51,165 nucleotides of DNA. It comes from Pseudomonadota bacterium. GTDB taxonomy: Bacteria > Pseudomonadota > Alphaproteobacteria > Rickettsiales > UBA3002. The position numbers and the translations under genes were made by a program. Shown piece after piece: positions 16,365 through 23,668 of the stretch; position 1 is the first letter of the stretch, and each line of letters begins with the position of its first letter. Where the stretch lies: positions 1 to 51,165 of the forward strand of contig JAZKJM010000005.1 of assembly GCA_040384265.1 (NCBI GenBank), written 5' to 3'. The notes under the pieces are model-generated. The model did not search any database. It had not been told where the DNA came from and saw nothing but the letters and a program-made list of their open reading frames with translations.

Positions 16365-16910
16365 ATGCAAACCCGCCTGAAAAATGCCGCTGATAACACG
16401 CCCACCGAACGGATGACGCTGCGGTGGGTGTATGTGTATGTCGCGCTCATCCCCCTCGTCAACTGGAGCTTTGCGCATGTGCCAACGGTGGCGATGCCCG
16501 ACGGTGGCGCATGGTCGCCGATGGCGATTGTGACCGGCCTCGTGCTGGTGTTCCGCGATTTCGCCCAGCGCGAGGTGCATCATTATATTATCCTGCCGTT
16601 GATGATTGGTATTGGCATTTCTTATTTCATGGCGCCGCCCGCCATTGCCTTGGCCAGCGGCATGGCGTTTGCCGCCAGCGAGCTGATTGATTATGTGATT
16701 TTCACTGTCAGCAAGCGGCCATTCTCAAGCCGTGTGATGCTCTCGACCATGCTTTCAGCACCGGTGGATTCGGCGTTGTTTCTGATCATTGCCGATATTG
16801 CCGTGCCCGGCGTTTTCAGCACGCTGACGCTCATCACCTCCGTCGCCAGCAAGCTGTTTGGGGCGTATGTGGTCTATCTGCTGATTAAGCGGCGCGAGCG
16901 GGAGGCTTAG
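16365..16910 (+). CDS. VUT family transporter (queuosine-precursor transporter type)
   Basis: The product (181 aa from ATG 16365, 165 aa from ATG 16413) has five to six hydrophobic segments and the family marker VFRDFAQREV at the end of the second segment, plus SELIDYVIFT and SSPVDSALF-like helices typical of YhhQ/VUT_1 proteins. Members import 7-cyano-7-deazaguanine or 7-aminomethyl-7-deazaguanine for queuosine tRNA modification. Neither start has a good ribosome site. The later ATG would relieve the base-to-base abutment with the divergent HIT gene. Its 3' end overlaps convergent purB by 4 bp. Confidence 0.82.
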   Translation: MQTRLKNAADNTPTERMTLRWVYVYVALIPLVNWSFAHVPTVAMPDGGAWSPMAIVTGLVLVFRDFAQREVHHYIILPLMIGIGISYFMAPPAIALASGMAFAASELIDYVIFTVSKRPFSSRVMLSTMLSAPVDSALFLIIADIAVPGVFSTLTLITSVASKLFGAYVVYLLIKRREREA

Positions 16911-18214
16911 GCAAATACCCGCGCGAAAATCGTGTCCACATGTTTGGTGTGGTAGCTCATATCGAACAAGGCGGACAGCTCATCGACCGACAGATGGCCA
17001 CTCACGGCGCTGTCGTTCTTCAGCTCGTGCAGGAAATTCGCGCCTTCGAGCCAGACTTTCATGGCGTTGCGCTGCACCGCTTCATAGGATGCTTCGCGGC
17101 TCATGCCCTTTTGGGTGAGCGCTAGCAGCACGCGCTGCGAGAAGATCAACCCGCCGAGCTTATCGAGATTGGCTTTGATATGCTCGGGGTAAATCACCAG
17201 TTTTTCGACCAGATCGGCAAGGCGGTTCAGCGCAAAATCCAGCGTCACTGTGGCATCCGGCCCGATCATGCGCTCGACGGAGCTGTGCGAAATATCGCGC
17301 TCGTGCCAGAGGGCGACATTTTCCAGCGCCGGGGTTACGAAGCCGCGCACGATGCGGGCAAGGCCGGTGAGGTTTTCGCTCAGCACCGGGTTGCGCTTAT
17401 GCGGCATGGCGGAGGAGCCCTTCTGGCCCTTGCTGAAGAATTCCTCGGCTTCCAGCACTTCGGTGCGCTGCATGTGGCGAATTTCGGTGGCGATGTTTTC
17501 GATGGAGGAGGCAATCACCCCGAGGGTGGCAAAATACATCGCATGGCGATCACGCGGAATCACCTGGGTGGACACCGGTTCCACCGCAAGGCCGAGCTTG
17601 GCGGCGACATGGGCCTCCACCTTGGGATCGATGTTGGCAAACGTGCCGACCGCACCCGAAATGGCGCAGGTGGCGATTTCTTCCTTGGCGCGCAGCAGGC
17701 GCTCGCGGTTGCGTTTAAACTCGGCATAAAAGCGCGCGAATTTAATGCCCACCGTCACCGGCTCGGCGTGGATGCCGTGGCTGCGGCCCATGGCGGCGAT
17801 GTCCTTGGTTTCATAGGCCCGGGTTTTGAGCGCGGCGAGCACGCGGTCGAGGCCTGTTAGCAACAGATCGGACGCTTTCACCAGCTGCACGGCAAAGGCC
17901 GTATCCAGCACATCCGAGCTGGTCATGCCTTGGTGGAGGAAGCGGGCTTCCTCGCCCACTTGCTCGGTGACATAGGTGAGGAAGGCGATCACGTCATGCT
18001 TGGTGGTGCGTTCGATTTCGTCGATCCGCGCGACGGCGGCGTCGTCATAACCCTTGGGTGCGCGCGCCCAGATGGCTTTTGCGGCATCCTTGGGGATCAC
18101 GCCCAGCTCGGCCATCGCATCCGCGGCGTGGGCCTCGATCTCGAACCAAATCTGAAAACGCGTGGCAGGCTGCCAGATGGCGACCATCTCAGGGCGTGAA
18201 TAACGTGGGATCAT
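16907..18214 (-). CDS. purB: Adenylosuccinate lyase
   Basis: The 435-aa enzyme begins MIPRYSRPEMVAIW and has the fumarase/aspartase superfamily signature SSAMPHKRNP, along with GMTSSDVLDT and SSVERMIGPDAT. It catalyses two fumarate-releasing steps in purine synthesis (SAICAR to AICAR, and adenylosuccinate to AMP) and acts as a tetramer. Length is normal. AAGGAG lies seven bases before ATG 18214. It overlaps the convergent transporter gene by 4 bp at the 3' end and stands alone in its direction. Confidence 0.96.
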   Translation of the reverse strand: MIPRYSRPEMVAIWQPATRFQIWFEIEAHAADAMAELGVIPKDAAKAIWARAPKGYDDAAVARIDEIERTTKHDVIAFLTYVTEQVGEEARFLHQGMTSSDVLDTAFAVQLVKASDLLLTGLDRVLAALKTRAYETKDIAAMGRSHGIHAEPVTVGIKFARFYAEFKRNRERLLRAKEEIATCAISGAVGTFANIDPKVEAHVAAKLGLAVEPVSTQVIPRDRHAMYFATLGVIASSIENIATEIRHMQRTEVLEAEEFFSKGQKGSSAMPHKRNPVLSENLTGLARIVRGFVTPALENVALWHERDISHSSVERMIGPDATVTLDFALNRLADLVEKLVIYPEHIKANLDKLGGLIFSQRVLLALTQKGMSREASYEAVQRNAMKVWLEGANFLHELKNDSAVSGHLSVDELSALFDMSYHTKHVDTIFARVFA

Positions 18215-18297
18215 GGTATCTCCTTATGCCGAGGGCTCGGCCTCACCGATAAAATCGGGCGCATACTAGCGAAGGATTCCGGCGCGCCAACTAAAAA

Positions 18298-19170
18298 CTA
18301 GTGAACATGCACCGCGCCGATGGTGCTGCTTGCCACCTTAAATGTCGGTGCTGCCGGCTTCGATTGGGTGCTGGTGGCAAGTTTTGGCAACGTATCCGGG
18401 TTGACCAGCCCCGCAAATTTGCTGGAATCCGCCGGGTCGCCGGAAGCCATCATCGCCCCTTTTGTCAGCGCCACCCCAGCGATTTTCGGCTGAATCGCCT
18501 GATCGCCGCGCCGTTGCTCGTAGTGCAGATGGATGCCACCATCCGATAGGCCGCTTCTGCCCATGACACCGATTTTTTGGCCCTGCGCCACCTCTGCACC
18601 AAGTGCTGGCATATTTGTGGCGCTCATATGGCCATAGAGCGTAGAAATTCCATTAGCATGGCCAATAATGACAGCATTGCCGTATCCCGATTTTTGGCCC
18701 GAGAAGAGTGTAATGCCCCCGGCGGAGGCAAGGATATCAGGCGTGGAATCGCCACCGCGCGCACCAACATCAACACCGGCATGGTTCGTACTTGCGCCTT
18801 CGATTCCCGTATCACGATGCCCGAAACCGGATGTGATCTGTGATTTACCCAGCACCGGGCTTTTAAATACCACAGCCTCACCTTTATGGGCTTCCTGATA
18901 GGCTTTCCATTTCGGAATGACATTCGCCTGAACGATGCTTTGCCCCATGCGCAGCGTTTCAACGGGCGTATCGGGTTTTTCGCCGGGCGTTTCGTTTGGG
19001 GCTTCTTTGCCGGTGAGGAAGGATTCAAAAAAGAATTTCAGGAATCCCATGATCATCCCGAGAATTCCCTGATCCGCGGATTGGGCGGATTGCGTCAGCT
19101 CGCGTTGCTGGGCTTCGCGTGCCTTGATCTGTTCGGGCGTCTCTTTGGGAGCTGTATCGGTTCCTGCCAT
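18298..19170 (-). CDS. M23 (LytM-type) metallopeptidase domain protein
   Basis: The 290-aa protein has a C-terminal LytM fold with every metal and catalytic residue present: H130 and D134 (HAGVD), H181 (GHMS), and H214/H216 (HLH). Such enzymes cut peptidoglycan peptides. The N-terminal 110 residues are charged with one amphipathic or hydrophobic stretch ([18 protein letters not shown] at 35-52). No standard signal peptide is visible, so how it would reach the wall is unclear. ATG 19170 was chosen over GTG 19176. The predicted transcript begins at or within a base or two of this ATG. A strong PHO-box promoter precedes it. Confidence 0.82.
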   Translation of the reverse strand: MAGTDTAPKETPEQIKAREAQQRELTQSAQSADQGILGMIMGFLKFFFESFLTGKEAPNETPGEKPDTPVETLRMGQSIVQANVIPKWKAYQEAHKGEAVVFKSPVLGKSQITSGFGHRDTGIEGASTNHAGVDVGARGGDSTPDILASAGGITLFSGQKSGYGNAVIIGHANGISTLYGHMSATNMPALGAEVAQGQKIGVMGRSGLSDGGIHLHYEQRRGDQAIQPKIAGVALTKGAMMASGDPADSSKFAGLVNPDTLPKLATSTQSKPAAPTFKVASSTIGAVHVH

Positions 19171-19176
19171 ACTCAC

Positions 19177-19210
19177 ACTATAACCCGGCTTGATGACAGT
19201 TTGATGACAA
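19177..19210 (-). promoter_or_regulatory. PHO-box promoter of the M23 peptidase gene
   Basis: On the minus strand TTGTCAT (19210-19204), CAAA, CTGTCAT (19199-19193) is a near-perfect PHO box. Ten nt later comes TATAGT (19182-19177) as -10. This box, spacing and -10 have the same layout as the classical E. coli phoA promoter. The -10 ends six nt before ATG 19170, so the mRNA is predicted to be leaderless. Confidence 0.8.
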
Positions 19211-19287
19211 CCCGACCACTAATCACCCCTTGCCTAAATGGGATTTCGTTTTATGAAGGGCTGATGCAATTATTAGGGAGAGCCCGC

Positions 19288-20700
19288 ATGTCCGCCGCCA
19301 AGAACATTGATACCACCTCGCGCATGGAAACCGATTCCTTTGGCGAAATCGCCGTTCCGGCGGATAAATACTGGGGCGCGCAGACCTCGCGCTCGCTGAT
19401 GAATTTCAAGATCGGCGGCGAGACGATGCCCAAGCCCCTCATCCGCGCGCTGGGTGTGCTGAAGCGGGCAGCGGCAGCGGTGAACATGGAAATCGCCGGG
19501 CTCGATAAAGCTGTCGGCAAAGCGATGGTGGATGCGGCGACGGAAGTAATGGATGGCAAGCTGGATGAGCATTTTCCGCTGGTTGTTTGGCAGACGGGCT
19601 CGGGCACGCAGACCAATATGAACGCGAACGAAGTCATCAGCAACCGGGCGATTGAAATGCTCGGCGGGGTGATGGGCAGCAAAAAGCCCGTGCACCCCAA
19701 CGACCATGTGAACATGGGCCAATCGAGCAACGATTCCTTCCCGACGGCGATGCATATTGCGGCGGTGGAGCAGATTCACCACGCGCTGATCCCGGCGCTC
19801 ACGCACCTGCATGGCGCGCTGGCGGCAAAGACGAAAGAGTTCGAAAAGATCGTCAAAATCGGCCGCACCCATTTGCAGGATGCGACGCCCCTCACCCTTG
19901 GTCAGGAATTTTCCGGCTACACCACGCAGATTGAATATGCGATTGCACGGGTAAAAAACACGCTGCCGCGCCTGTATCAACTGGCGCAAGGTGGCACGGC
20001 GGTGGGCACGGGGCTGAACGCCAAAATTGGTTTTGACACCAAGTTCGCAGCGGAAGTGGCCGCGATAACCAAACTGCCGTTTATCACCGCACCGAACAAA
20101 TTCGAGGCCCTCGCCGCGCATGACGCGATGGTCGAAGTTTCCGGCGCGCTGAACACCATTGCGGCCAGCCTGATGAAAATTGCCAACGACATCCGCCTGC
20201 TGGGTTCCGGCCCACGCTGCGGGTTTGGTGAGCTTTCGCTACCGGAAAACGAGCCCGGCTCCTCCATCATGCCCGGCAAAGTGAACCCCACCCAATCCGA
20301 AGCGATGACCATGGTGGCGGCGCAAGTGATGGGCAACCATGTGGCCGTCACCATCGGCGGCAGCAACGGGCATTTCGAGTTGAACGTGTTCAAGCCGGTG
20401 ATTATTTATAACGTGCTGCAATCCATCCGCCTGATTGCGGATGCGTGTAACAGCTTCACGGATAATTGCGTGGTCGGCATCGAGGCGAACACGGATCGCA
20501 TCACCCAATTGCTCAACGAGTCGCTGATGCTGGTGACGTCGCTGAACCCGCATATCGGTTACGATAATGCCGCGAAAGCCGCCAAGAAAGCGCATAAGGA
20601 GGGCACCACCCTCAAAGCTGCGGCGATGGCGCTGGGGCTGCTATCTGCCGAGCAGTTCGATCAATGGGTGCGCCCGGAAGATATGATCGCGCCGAAGTAG
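19288..20700 (+). CDS. fumC: Fumarate hydratase class II
   Basis: The 470-aa enzyme interconverts fumarate and malate in the TCA cycle as a homotetramer. It carries the class II hallmarks [24 protein letters not shown] and [16 protein letters not shown]. The TQ after NP separates fumarase from aspartase. ATG 19288 was chosen because GGGAG lies eight bases upstream and the usual N-terminus ([19 protein letters not shown]) follows; the upstream in-frame extension does not resemble the family. It is divergent from the M23 gene with about 117 bp between the starts. Confidence 0.97.
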   Translation: MSAAKNIDTTSRMETDSFGEIAVPADKYWGAQTSRSLMNFKIGGETMPKPLIRALGVLKRAAAAVNMEIAGLDKAVGKAMVDAATEVMDGKLDEHFPLVVWQTGSGTQTNMNANEVISNRAIEMLGGVMGSKKPVHPNDHVNMGQSSNDSFPTAMHIAAVEQIHHALIPALTHLHGALAAKTKEFEKIVKIGRTHLQDATPLTLGQEFSGYTTQIEYAIARVKNTLPRLYQLAQGGTAVGTGLNAKIGFDTKFAAEVAAITKLPFITAPNKFEALAAHDAMVEVSGALNTIAASLMKIANDIRLLGSGPRCGFGELSLPENEPGSSIMPGKVNPTQSEAMTMVAAQVMGNHVAVTIGGSNGHFELNVFKPVIIYNVLQSIRLIADACNSFTDNCVVGIEANTDRITQLLNESLMLVTSLNPHIGYDNAAKAAKKAHKEGTTLKAAAMALGLLSAEQFDQWVRPEDMIAPK

Positions 20701-20718
20701 TATTACTGGCTTCGCAAG

Positions 20719-20737
20719 ATCGCACATGCTGTGCGAT
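20719..20737. other. Short perfect hairpin after fumC
   Basis: ATCGCACA-TGC-TGTGCGAT forms a perfect 8-bp stem with a 3-nt loop 18 bp after the fumC stop. No T-run follows, so it is at best a weak or factor-dependent 3' end. The rest of 20738-20801 shows nothing recognisable. Confidence 0.35.
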
Positions 20738-20801
20738 TGCTGCGCGCCGCGTTGCGGGCTCATTCATGGCTGATGTGGTCTGCTGACCGCATTCGCTGGG
20801 G

Positions 20802-21431
20802 CTAATAACTCCGATACGGCGCTTTGCCTTTGAGGACGACCTGAATGGTGCCGATGAGTGCGCCATCGGCGCCGGGCTGCATGTGGATGGTCACATCGTC
20901 ACGCGCTTTGGCGGGGAGTTTTTTGTAGCCGACATCTGCATCATTGCGCGCATCGTTGGCGAAATAAAATGCGGATGAATAGACGGGCAAGCCATTCGCT
21001 TTCACGCGGATATTGACGTATGGCGCGCTTTTGGCGTCAGCGGGCGCCGGAAATGCAGTGATGAAGGAGAAGCTGCCATCAATATCGGTATAGCTGCGAC
21101 CTGCTCCGGCAAATACTGGGTTGGGCGTTGCCAAATCATCCGATTCCGCAAGCAGCCAGCGGCCAAACGGGCTGACCTGCCATAATTCTATAATGGCCTC
21201 GGACACCACGGCGCATTCGCTATCGAGCACCCGCCCCCTCAGGATCAGCTGCTGCCCATCGGCGGGAATCGCTTTGCCAGTGGGCAAAATCAGGTTATTG
21301 CTGGTGACGATGGATTTTGCGCCGGGGTAATTACGGCTGGGCACGCTTGCGCTCGGCGCGCATTGCGGCGCGGCCTGCGCCGCTGTGGCAACGCCCATTA
21401 CCAGCATGATTGCATAGATTCGAAGAGCCAT
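20802..21431 (-). CDS. Exported intradiol-dioxygenase-fold protein lacking metal ligands
   Basis: The 209-aa protein starts with a signal peptide (MALRIYAIMLVMGVATAAQA, cleavage after residue 20). The remainder follows the protocatechuate 3,4-dioxygenase fold: LRGRVLDSECAVVSEAIIEL, then WQVSPFGRW, then YTDIDGSFSF. In active enzymes the next strand carries a His-Ile-His iron-ligand motif; here the corresponding segment is YVNIRV (N140, R142), and the usual Tyr after the FG turn is Trp92. It is therefore probably non-catalytic or uses other chemistry. ATG 21431 follows AAGGTG at good spacing. No catabolic genes are nearby. Confidence 0.75.
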   Translation of the reverse strand: MALRIYAIMLVMGVATAAQAAPQCAPSASVPSRNYPGAKSIVTSNNLILPTGKAIPADGQQLILRGRVLDSECAVVSEAIIELWQVSPFGRWLLAESDDLATPNPVFAGAGRSYTDIDGSFSFITAFPAPADAKSAPYVNIRVKANGLPVYSSAFYFANDARNDADVGYKKLPAKARDDVTIHMQPGADGALIGTIQVVLKGKAPYRSY

Positions 21432-21491
21432 TGCGCGCACCTTTTTTCTTGTGATGCATGAGTAGTAGCACAGGCGTTTGGGAGTTCAACC

Positions 21492-23444
21492 CTAGTGGCG
21501 TGTCGGGCTCGCCGGGTGGATGCGGGCCGGGTTGTAATCGCCACCCGAGACTATCTGTGCCCAGCGTTTATCGTGCATATCCGGGTCGTTCGCGGCATCC
21601 TGCCGGGCAAGTTCATCCGCCTTGGCGAGCAGTGCGGGATCATGGCGCACGAGGCTGCTGGCCTGCACGGTGGTGGCTGGCGGCACGGCTTTGAGCTTCG
21701 CCGGCGGTGCTTTCGCCTCCACCGGATCACCCGCTTCGCGACCGGTAATCTCATGCTCGATATGGGTGCCGAGCTTCCACATCTGCTTGAGGGATTTTCC
21801 GGCACCCTGAATATTGAACGAGGCGACATTATCAATCAGCCCGTTGATCGCGGTGTCCATTTTGCCTTGCGGATCATCCACCCGCAGGCCGGTTTCCATT
21901 TTCGCCCACATATACGGCGTGTAAGAGGTCGAGGCATCGACCCATTGGCGCATGAATTTATTGCGGTCGGCCTTATCCTTAAAGATTTTTGGCCCAATGT
22001 TTTTACTGGCCAGGTGGTCGCTAAAATTCTCGGCATGCGTGCCCAGCTTATACGATTTTTCGCCAAACCAGTTGAGGGTTTTGCTGAAGCGTGTCTCGAA
22101 TTTATCGAAGCTGGTTTCGTTCGGGTAATGCTCGTAACGCGCCGCATCGTGGAAGCCGTGGATCGGGTTGCCATCGTCATGGCCGAGGCTCGACGTGCCA
22201 TCCGCATGCATGGTCACGGTGCCTGAGCGCCACTTGCTTTGCGGCACGCGGATCAGCCAGAACGGCACCACCGCCGGGTTCATGTAGAGGTTGGCTTTGA
22301 TGAAGCTCTTCGTCACATAGCGTAGCGAGGTGCCCACCCCATCGACCGCCGCCGTGAGCGGATTGAAATGATCCGGCACGTGTGGCGTGATGCTGAAACC
22401 GCTGTCTTTCCATTTGGTAAAACCATTCGCCACCGCATCGTAGCCCTCGCGGTACATCAGCGTATACCAGTTATAGCCAACGAAGCGGGCATGCAGATCC
22501 AGCGCGCCTGCCAGTTGATAATCGCCAATGACTTTGCCTGCGGTATCGACCTTATACGCACCGCCATTCCAGTTCTTGTCGAAGGCAATTTTGTGGCCTT
22601 CGAAGCGCTTGTTGAACACATTGCTCAGGAACTGGCGCTGGAATTTCATCTGGAAGGCGTACGGAATCGCGGCGGCCCAGTCTTCGCCCTGATTTTTCGA
22701 GAAAACCTGCCAGGAGGTTTTCGCGGTGGAGCGGGCCCATTTATGCCAATCAATGTGCTTATGCTCGCCCTTGGTAGCGGCCTCGCCGTTATCGTTTACC
22801 AGCCATGGTTTTTTGATGTTGGGGTCGAATGCCTGAATGATATTACGGGTCGAGGCATCGCCGACGGAGGCCATTGCGAAATCAAACGTGAAGTTGACGA
22901 CTTCCGCGCCATAGCTGCGGCCGCGCTTGGGCTCGTTTGCGAACTGCCGGGTGCCACGAAAACGCAGCGCTTCTTCAGCTAAATGCGTGGCTTCCGCAGT
23001 GGAATGGCCAGCCATTTTGCCAATGCCTGTGGTCGCGCGGAGGATGTTTTTACCCAGAAGGGTATCGATGCCCTTCGCGATGGCCTGAAGCGGTTTTGAT
23101 TTGTCCCATGTTTCGGGGCTGTATCCCTTCAACTGACGGTCGGCAATGCGCCCGCCCCAGGTGAAGAAGGCGGCGCCGACGATGCCGCGCGAAACCAGAC
23201 GGATCGCGGCGCGGCCCGACATGCTGTCGCTCCAGGCCGGGGCATCGGTGGTGCCGGCGTTGCCGAACAGGTAATTCTGGTAGGAGCCGTTTTTCTTGCG
23301 CTGGGCGGCATCGGCTGTGGGTGTTGCGGTTTCCGGCTCGCCCTCGCCACGTGCGCCCACGCGCAGCGCCGCCAAGCGCACGCGCTCTTGCTCCTCGCTG
23401 TCGTTCAGCGGGCCGATCTGGCGTTCTGACGGGTCATTCGTCAA
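21492..23444 (-). CDS. 650-aa protein of unknown function, paired with the divergent duplicated protein
   Basis: No named family is recognised. The N-terminal 60 residues are charged and low in complexity. Residues 78-97 form a hydrophobic segment ending in WGGR (AAFFTWGGRIADRQL), which recurs in both halves of the divergent neighbour. A second apolar stretch (LYMNPAVVPFWLI) lies near residue 380. The rest is aromatic and basic (many Trp, Tyr, Lys, His), and the C-terminus is proline/alanine-rich. There is no signal peptide. The start is TTG 23444 with GAGG upstream; a four-codon reading frame overlaps it. A PHO-box-like promoter precedes it. Confidence 0.7.
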   Translation of the reverse strand: MTNDPSERQIGPLNDSEEQERVRLAALRVGARGEGEPETATPTADAAQRKKNGSYQNYLFGNAGTTDAPAWSDSMSGRAAIRLVSRGIVGAAFFTWGGRIADRQLKGYSPETWDKSKPLQAIAKGIDTLLGKNILRATTGIGKMAGHSTAEATHLAEEALRFRGTRQFANEPKRGRSYGAEVVNFTFDFAMASVGDASTRNIIQAFDPNIKKPWLVNDNGEAATKGEHKHIDWHKWARSTAKTSWQVFSKNQGEDWAAAIPYAFQMKFQRQFLSNVFNKRFEGHKIAFDKNWNGGAYKVDTAGKVIGDYQLAGALDLHARFVGYNWYTLMYREGYDAVANGFTKWKDSGFSITPHVPDHFNPLTAAVDGVGTSLRYVTKSFIKANLYMNPAVVPFWLIRVPQSKWRSGTVTMHADGTSSLGHDDGNPIHGFHDAARYEHYPNETSFDKFETRFSKTLNWFGEKSYKLGTHAENFSDHLASKNIGPKIFKDKADRNKFMRQWVDASTSYTPYMWAKMETGLRVDDPQGKMDTAINGLIDNVASFNIQGAGKSLKQMWKLGTHIEHEITGREAGDPVEAKAPPAKLKAVPPATTVQASSLVRHDPALLAKADELARQDAANDPDMHDKRWAQIVSGGDYNPARIHPASPTRH

Positions 23445-23472
23445 TGCAACCTCATGGTTTTTCTCACCTTAC

Positions 23473-23518
23473 AAAATAGCACAGCGCAGGCGCGTGGTAT
23501 GTGAAGCTTTTGTGACAG
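23473..23518 (-). promoter_or_regulatory. PHO-box-like site and promoter of the 650-aa gene
   Basis: On the minus strand CTGTCAC (23518-23512), AAAA, GCTTCAC (23507-23501) are two half-sites with 4-nt spacing. Exactly 22 nt further lies TATTTT (23478-23473) as a -10. The same 22-nt spacing occurs before the subtilase and 49292 genes. The remainder of the 23445-23668 intergenic region shows only a weak candidate promoter (TATGCT near 23636) for the divergent gene. Confidence 0.55.
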
Positions 23519-23668
23519 TTCAGCTGCCGCAGCGCAGCATTTTGCGGGGTTATTCAACCAATTGTTGCAGTTGTGTGAAGATTGCGCTGGTTTCACCCAA
23601 TTTCCTCGTGGGAAGCCGCACGTCTTGGTATGCTACGCGCGAAGTATACCCAACACGAAAACCAAAAA

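Noticed and set aside
18886-19287. 134-codon N-terminal extension of fumC
   Set aside because: It runs antisense through the M23 peptidase gene and its promoter; fumarase similarity begins right after ATG 19288.
20719-20737. Hairpin after fumC as a Rho-independent terminator
   Set aside because: The stem is perfect but no T-run follows; kept only as a hairpin.
23560-23668. PHO box for the 864-aa gene
   Set aside because: GTTTCAC-CCAA-TTTCCTC about 21 nt before TATGCT is suggestive, but the second half-site matches poorly; not strong enough to list with the other four.
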